The notes below the pieces were generated by a model that did not search any database, was not told where the DNA came from, and worked only from the letters and a program-made list of their open reading frames with translations. A DNA stretch of 64,000 nucleotides from Panonychus citri (taxonomy: Eukaryota; Arthropoda; Arachnida; Trombidiformes; Tetranychidae), in NCBI RefSeq assembly GCF_014898815.1, contig NW_026515435.1, forward strand, positions 17,371 to 81,370, given 5' to 3'. Position numbers and translations under genes: made by a program. Below, one piece after another: positions 59,255 through 64,000 of the stretch; position 1 is the first letter of the stretch; every line of letters starts with the position of its first letter.

Positions 59255-62200
59255 TTATGCATTAATTGAATGCTGCTTACTGATGAGCGAGGTTCTAATA
59301 TTTTGTCTCTCTACCACTTTGTAGATGCCTGAGAGGATGATTTGAATGTCACTGTCTTTAACTAGACTATGAAAGAACTTCTCTGTATTGGTTATTTTGT
59401 CTCGGGACAGTGATTGCATTTGAATTCTCTGTTGATTGAAGGCAGGACAGTCAAAGAGTATGTGATCAGACGACTGGGGAACACCTTCATCGCACAAATC
59501 ACATGCATTGTTTCCCTTAAGGATGTTTATCCTTTCCATGTGTGTTTTAAACATTCCGTGGCCGGTAAGAAAAGGGGCAATTTTCTGCCACTCGCGAAGC
59601 TCGCTAATGTTAGAAAGTGCCTGAAAAGACTTCGAGAACCTGCAGATTTGGCTGTTTTCGTTCCCAGCTAGTAGTTTGTTGCTCTCTGCATCACTTATCG
59701 TCTTTAGCTGATATTTGGCATATGATTTAGGTACACTGTCAAAATTCTTTTTAGTCTTCATTTTGACTCCTTTTTTGGCTAAGTCATCAGCGATTTCATT
59801 ACCATCTATCCCAGCATGGCCCTTAATCCATCGTACTTCGACTTCTGCTTTGTTTGCTATCCTTTCCAATAGTACCCTTGTATCAGATATCAGTTTTGTC
59901 GAGTTTGTATACTGTTTAATTGCTAGAAGTGCTGCTTGAGAATCAGTGTTTATCGTAACTGATTTATGACACGCGATAAGCTTATCCACTATTTCAGCTG
60001 CCTTCATTATCGCGAATACCTCTGCTTGGAAGACAGTGCAGTAATCAGCTAGGCAGAACCTTTTCTTGAGCTCTCTGGCTGTATCATACAGAATGAAGAC
60101 ACCAGCACCAACACCATCCGAAGTTTTCGAGCCATCCGTGTACACATGAATATCTTCCGAGCTTCGGTGACTAGGTTCATCACTTGGTTCGGTTATTCTG
60201 AATTTGACAGAGAGACCAGCTGGATGAAGACGAGGTTCGTAAGGGATTGTCTGCTCAAATTTCCTATCGGACGGAAGGATAATACGCTTCTGTACCCACT
60301 TATAATATTTCTCTGCAGCATCGTTTTGATTAGTACGGTATCTACTGGTTTGTAACCACAGATGGCAATTGTGTTGACCCAGGATGTGGTGTAGAAAGTT
60401 TTGAAGTTCTTATTATGTACAATCTTTGCAACTTTCTAAGCTTCTGTTTTACGTAATTGAACTTGAGAGAGAGAGCCCCATGTTGTAACAGCGTACTCCA
60501 GAGTGGAATTACAACGCCATCCCAAATCTTTCTGAATATTTCGATGTGGTTACCAAACATTGACTGTGCTTTAAACGCAGCTCTGTTACTAAACTGCGTT
60601 GTTTTCCTCAGAAGTTGATCAAGATGTTTTGTAAATTTCAACTGTTTATCTAGGGTGACGCCTAGGGTTTCACAGTTTCCACTACAGGTACGATTTCGTC
60701 GTTTATCTTCAGCTCAATGCAATCTCCTTTATTTTTGATTACCAGCAAGGCAGATTTTGGGCAGAGAATTTCATCTTCTCGTTCAGGGACCATGATTCGG
60801 ATACTTGTTTTATCACGTTGTTGCTCTGTCATCAACTGCTTTGTATTCGCTTTTACTATAATAGAGACATCATCAGCATAAGCATAAACAGTTATGCCTT
60901 TGCTCAGGTCTCTTATAAGATCATTTATGATTAACAGCCAGAAAAACGGCCCAAGGACTGAACCTTGTATACACCCTTTGTTGTTGTCTTCTCTGCACGG
61001 GAGCATAAATCTTCTTGCTCTACTCTTCTCTCTGACAAGTAAGAGTGAATAAGGTGATAAAGATTCCTCGAGTCCTTGCTCTCTGTAGTTTATGCAATAC
61101 ACTCGGCCACCAGGCACTATCAAAAGCACCTTCGATATCTAATGATATAAGTATGACGATGTTATTTGTCTTCCGAGCCTCGGATAGGTCTGACACGAGA
61201 GTTTGAATACAGGTTTCTGCTGATTTCCCTCTTCGGAATCCGAATTGCGAATCATCAATAAAATTGTTTCTTTCGAGGTGCCAACACAGTCGCGAATGTA
61301 TCAACGACTCAAGACCTTTCCCCAGCATTGGTAGAAGTCCGATTGGGCGATAAGACTTCGGTTTAGTGTAATCTCCTTTCCCACTTTTTGGAATATATTT
61401 TATTACTGCAGTTTTCCAAACCTTGGAAAGACCCTTGCGACAGGCAGCAGTTATAGACATGAAGCAGAAGGTCCGTTTGTTGTCGTAATCGTTCACAAAT
61501 CGCTGAATTGAGACCATCATATCCTGGTGACTTTGATACATGTACCTTAGAAAAACCTTCTCAAGTTCATTGTAGCTGAAAGGGGATCATTTGCTGGAAG
61601 TATGTTGTCAATAGCTTCATTTGATTTTGTATCTTCGAATTACAATATGTTGAGCACAATCGTTATGTTCCGTATCATCAGGAAGAAGGTGTTTAATAAT
61701 AACATTCCTGAATCTGCGGCAGACAGGAACTTGTTTTCTGAATCTGTAAGACACTGTGACTGTATAACAGATGAGTTCTTTAGCCATTTATTGACCGGAT
61801 CCCATGTTTTGCTGGCATCAAGTTGTTTAGTATAGTCTCTCCACGATTTTAATTTCGCCTCTTTGATATGACTAGAAACCTCACTACGAAGTTCGGTTAA
61901 CCGTTTTCTCAGTGAGTCACGACGCTCGGAGTTAGAACATACCGAAATACTTCTTCTCAAGGCATTTATCCTTCGGTCGAGAGCCACAATAGTTGAATTT
62001 TTCCAGAAGCATTTCCTCGATTTTTGTTTCTGACTTTTACGAATTGTGTAATTTGCAGTTTCTGTGGCCGCACGCGTGTATCTTGCCGCAAGAATTTCAA
62101 CGCTGCATTCTCGAGCTCGATGCACACTATCAAGTTTTTGGATTGCAATCTTTTCAAAGTTTCTCCATGACTTGGGAATCTGCTTGAACACTTTAGTTGA

Positions 62201-62924
62201 GTCGAAGGCTGTAAACTTGTATTTCACTGATAATTCAAACGTGATCGCATAGTGATCCGAAGTTGTCGATGAGTCCGCCCTTACTTTCCAATCGTGTGAT
62301 TGTGCTAGAAGGTGGGAGAGACACAGGTGAGATCCACTATACTTTTATGAAGAACCCCTGAACGCACTGCACTAAAGGTTGGGTGTTTTCCATGATTTAC
62401 CGGAACTAGCTGGTTAGCTTCCAGCATTTCCTCTACTTGAAGCCCATTTGCATTAGTTTTCTCATCTCCCTATTGAGTTGAGCGTCCATTGAAGTCACCA
62501 CAGCAGATAATCTGTTCTTGATCAGTAGCAGTCGAGGTTCGGATTAAATGGGTCAGTGATGTAATAATCTCCTTTCTTTTCACTGTCGGAGGAATGTATA
62601 CCGATGTTAATGTTATCCATCCATCGGTGGTGAAGATCTTACATGCCGCAATATATGATGAATTGGATTTCAGCGGCATTTGTGGGATGTTTTTGTCTAA
62701 AATAATTATTGCAGCGAAGGCTCTTCCGTTCGGTTCATGGTCAGATGGGACATAAAGATTGTAACTTTTCTTTACACCTCGCAGCTTGTATTGTAATGGT
62801 TAGTTTCCTGTAGCATGGCTATAGCTACGCCCTCTTCTTCACAGATACTTATTGCTTGTGCAGTCGATGTTTTGCTTCGGTTAACGTTTAGCTGTAGTAT
62901 TTTGATCTTTGTTGGTGGTTGCAT
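59255..62924 (-). CDS. Element D ORF2: endonuclease, reverse transcriptase, RNase H
   Basis: ATG at 62924 follows the ORF1 stop directly (TAGATG). The endonuclease reads KILQLNVNRSK, AIAMLQE, IICCGDFNGRST and SIVDLT, with several shifts between 62800 and 62230. The RT domain has SYRPIGLLPMLGKGLE, QFGFRRGKSAETC, SLDIEGAFDSAWW (motif A), IQGSVLGPFFWLLIIND (motif B) and VYAYADDVSIIV (motif C). RNase H (60145 onward, intact) has MYTDGSK, AEVFAI, TDSQAAL and GHAGIDGNEIADDLAKKG, all four acidic residues present. It ends with a Cys/His motif CDLCDEG ... DHILFDC. RNase H looks complete and potentially active. The RT is more distant from A and C than those are from each other. Confidence 0.9.
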
Positions 62925-63958
62925 CTAAAAAAGTTTTTCAGATTTGAGGTAGAAGTCCAAGATTTGCCTTTGCTTATCTAGGGCTTCTCTATATACTGGA
63001 CACCTTGTTGACCGGGTGCTATGACCATATACGCGTTCTGCTCCTTTGGTATAATAGGGATGTCTTTCACAGTTCAGACAACGGTATTTTTCAAAATTTC
63101 TTTTGTTCGTGCACTCTTTGACAGGATGGTCTTCATGACAGTTGTGGCACGAAGTAATTGGGTCTCTTCTACGACAGTGTTTGGCAACATGTCCGAAGCT
63201 CAGACATTTATGGCACCTTGTTACTAGAGCATGCGGAAAGATGCGCACATATTGGTATCTAATTCCCACTTTCCGAGCTTCGATAAGCGATCGAAATAGT
63301 TTAGATGTTACTTTCAGTATTATATCCCTTGTATTGGATTGATGCCATCCTCCTCTTTCCTCTTGGATATTAATTATATCCTCAGAAAAGGTTTCCACGG
63401 TTTCGTAGCTAGAGAACTTCTCCCTGTTCTGCAACCATAAGTGCTTTGCTATCTGGTCAAGTCCAACGGATTCACTTACACGGGCAATTTTCACGAATAG
63501 GTGAGGTGGCTTCTCCTCCTCAATCTCGAATTCACTGTTCTTTGAAGCTTCCTCTATCATTTTCTGCTTATCTTTAAGCGTTGGACACCTTATTAAGGTC
63601 TTTCCGAACCCTAATTTACTAACTCGTTGCACGTTTACTCCAATCTCACATGGATCGATTTTCTCCGTTATCATAGTATAGCAGTCTTTCTGCTTATCTG
63701 CTTCTCCTGGGTCAAGGTCTTGTTTAAGTTTAACAATAAAGGCACAGGAGCCATCAACCGTCGGGTTTATATTCCTTGCCATTTCTGCGTACCTCCTTCT
63801 TTGTGGGAGTGGTGCCTCGGGATAGTTGGGACGAAGTTCATTGAAGGGCCAGGGATCGGGTTTGATATTGTCTCGTTGTTTAGAGGCGGGAAGTGAACTG
63901 CACCTTCCTTGATGGCTGACTTGGTCGCTTCACTGACCTTGTTAGCTGTTGTTGACAT
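62925..63958 (-). CDS. Element D ORF1: Gag-like RNA-binding protein
   Basis: Starts MSTTANKVSEATKSAIKEG at 63958. A one-base shift near 63780 joins the intact 285-codon part. The middle has an RRM-like region (VNVQRVSKLGFGKTLIRC; PHLFVKIARVSESVGLDQI). Three Cys/His knuckles follow: RCHKCLSFGHVAKHC, SCHNCHEDHPVKEC and RCLNCERHP ... H ... RC. A short C-terminal helix precedes the stop at 62925. About 345 codons. It lacks the long N-terminal coiled coil seen in element A. Confidence 0.88.
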
Positions 63959-64000
63959 TATTTTATCAGCTCATTCGGTAATTTTTCACTTGCACGTTTG

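Larger units (their letters stand above)
54505..64000 (-). mobile_element. Element D: telomere-associated retrotransposon with extra ORFs (partial)
   Basis: Starts at a T-run beside GGTTAGG and runs past the right edge of the window; only 42 bases of 5' leader are seen. Sense order: ORF1 (CCHC Gag), ORF2 (endonuclease, RT, RNase H, Cys/His), then three further same-sense ORFs and a 0.4-kb 3' end with AATAAA and poly(A). It is the most gene-rich of the four. GAGGTTCGTA-like words recur along the whole element, which argues that the ORF3-ORF5 region belongs to it. A lone GGTTAGG near 59113 could alternatively be a relic boundary. Confidence 0.8.

Overview
The window looks like arthropod nuclear DNA, most plausibly from a small-genome chelicerate such as a mite. 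The reasons are an AT-rich composition, short introns (about 60-110 bp, one of about 760 bp), animal gene families (CHIC, AGAP/centaurin-gamma, Notch-ligand, Ig-superfamily, ferrochelatase and teneurin pieces) and the arthropod telomere repeat TTAGG. The species cannot be named from sequence alone. Almost every conserved reading frame carries isolated one-base frameshifts, often beside short homopolymers, while the protein stays recognisable on both sides. An indel-rich consensus is the simplest explanation for the intact-looking genes; some distal gene pieces look truly broken.

Layout. 1-14.8 kb: AT-rich noncoding DNA with microsatellites and many AGGTAA/TTACCT words. 14.8-15.4 kb: an intronless CHIC-family gene (+). 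15.4-19.5 kb: noncoding. 19.5-22.0 kb: the 3' exons of an AGAP-type Arf GAP (+; PH, ArfGAP and ankyrin parts). 22-25.3 kb: noncoding, with a zinc-knuckle relic and a small inverted-repeat transposon (MITE). 25.3-32.8 kb: a composite satellite in which a 52-bp tandem repeat alternates with five copies of a 735-bp module. 33.0-36.7 kb: a patchwork of incomplete gene pieces: Notch-ligand N-terminus joined to an Ig domain on the minus strand, then two ferrochelatase exons and teneurin exons on the plus strand. The teneurin piece ends directly in TTAGG repeats.

36.7-64 kb: four non-LTR retrotransposons (called A, B, C, D here), all on the minus strand, head to tail. Each has its poly(A) (a T-run on +) abutting TTAGG sequence. 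This is the arrangement known for telomere-specific TRAS/SART-type LINEs of the R1 group. A and D encode a Gag-like ORF1 with CCHC knuckles and an ORF2 with apurinic-type endonuclease, reverse transcriptase, RNase H and a C-terminal Cys/His motif. C is a 5'-truncated copy. B has a Gag-like ORF1 but no ORF2.

The most unusual content is in the retrotransposons. (i) A, C and D carry further long ORFs downstream of ORF2 (two in A, one in C, three in D), coding for coiled-coil, acidic and basic proteins that I do not recognise. (ii) B is a Gag-only element with a repeat-filled 3' region, an architecture like Drosophila HeT-A. (iii) All four elements end in a short hairpin just upstream of AATAAA and poly(A), with GAAA and UUCG tetraloops in A and D. 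(iv) Each element has its own short recurrent DNA word scattered through coding and noncoding parts. Together these suggest a diverse retrotransposon community maintaining or colonising a chromosome end, with B perhaps relying on ORF2 proteins supplied by the others (inference).
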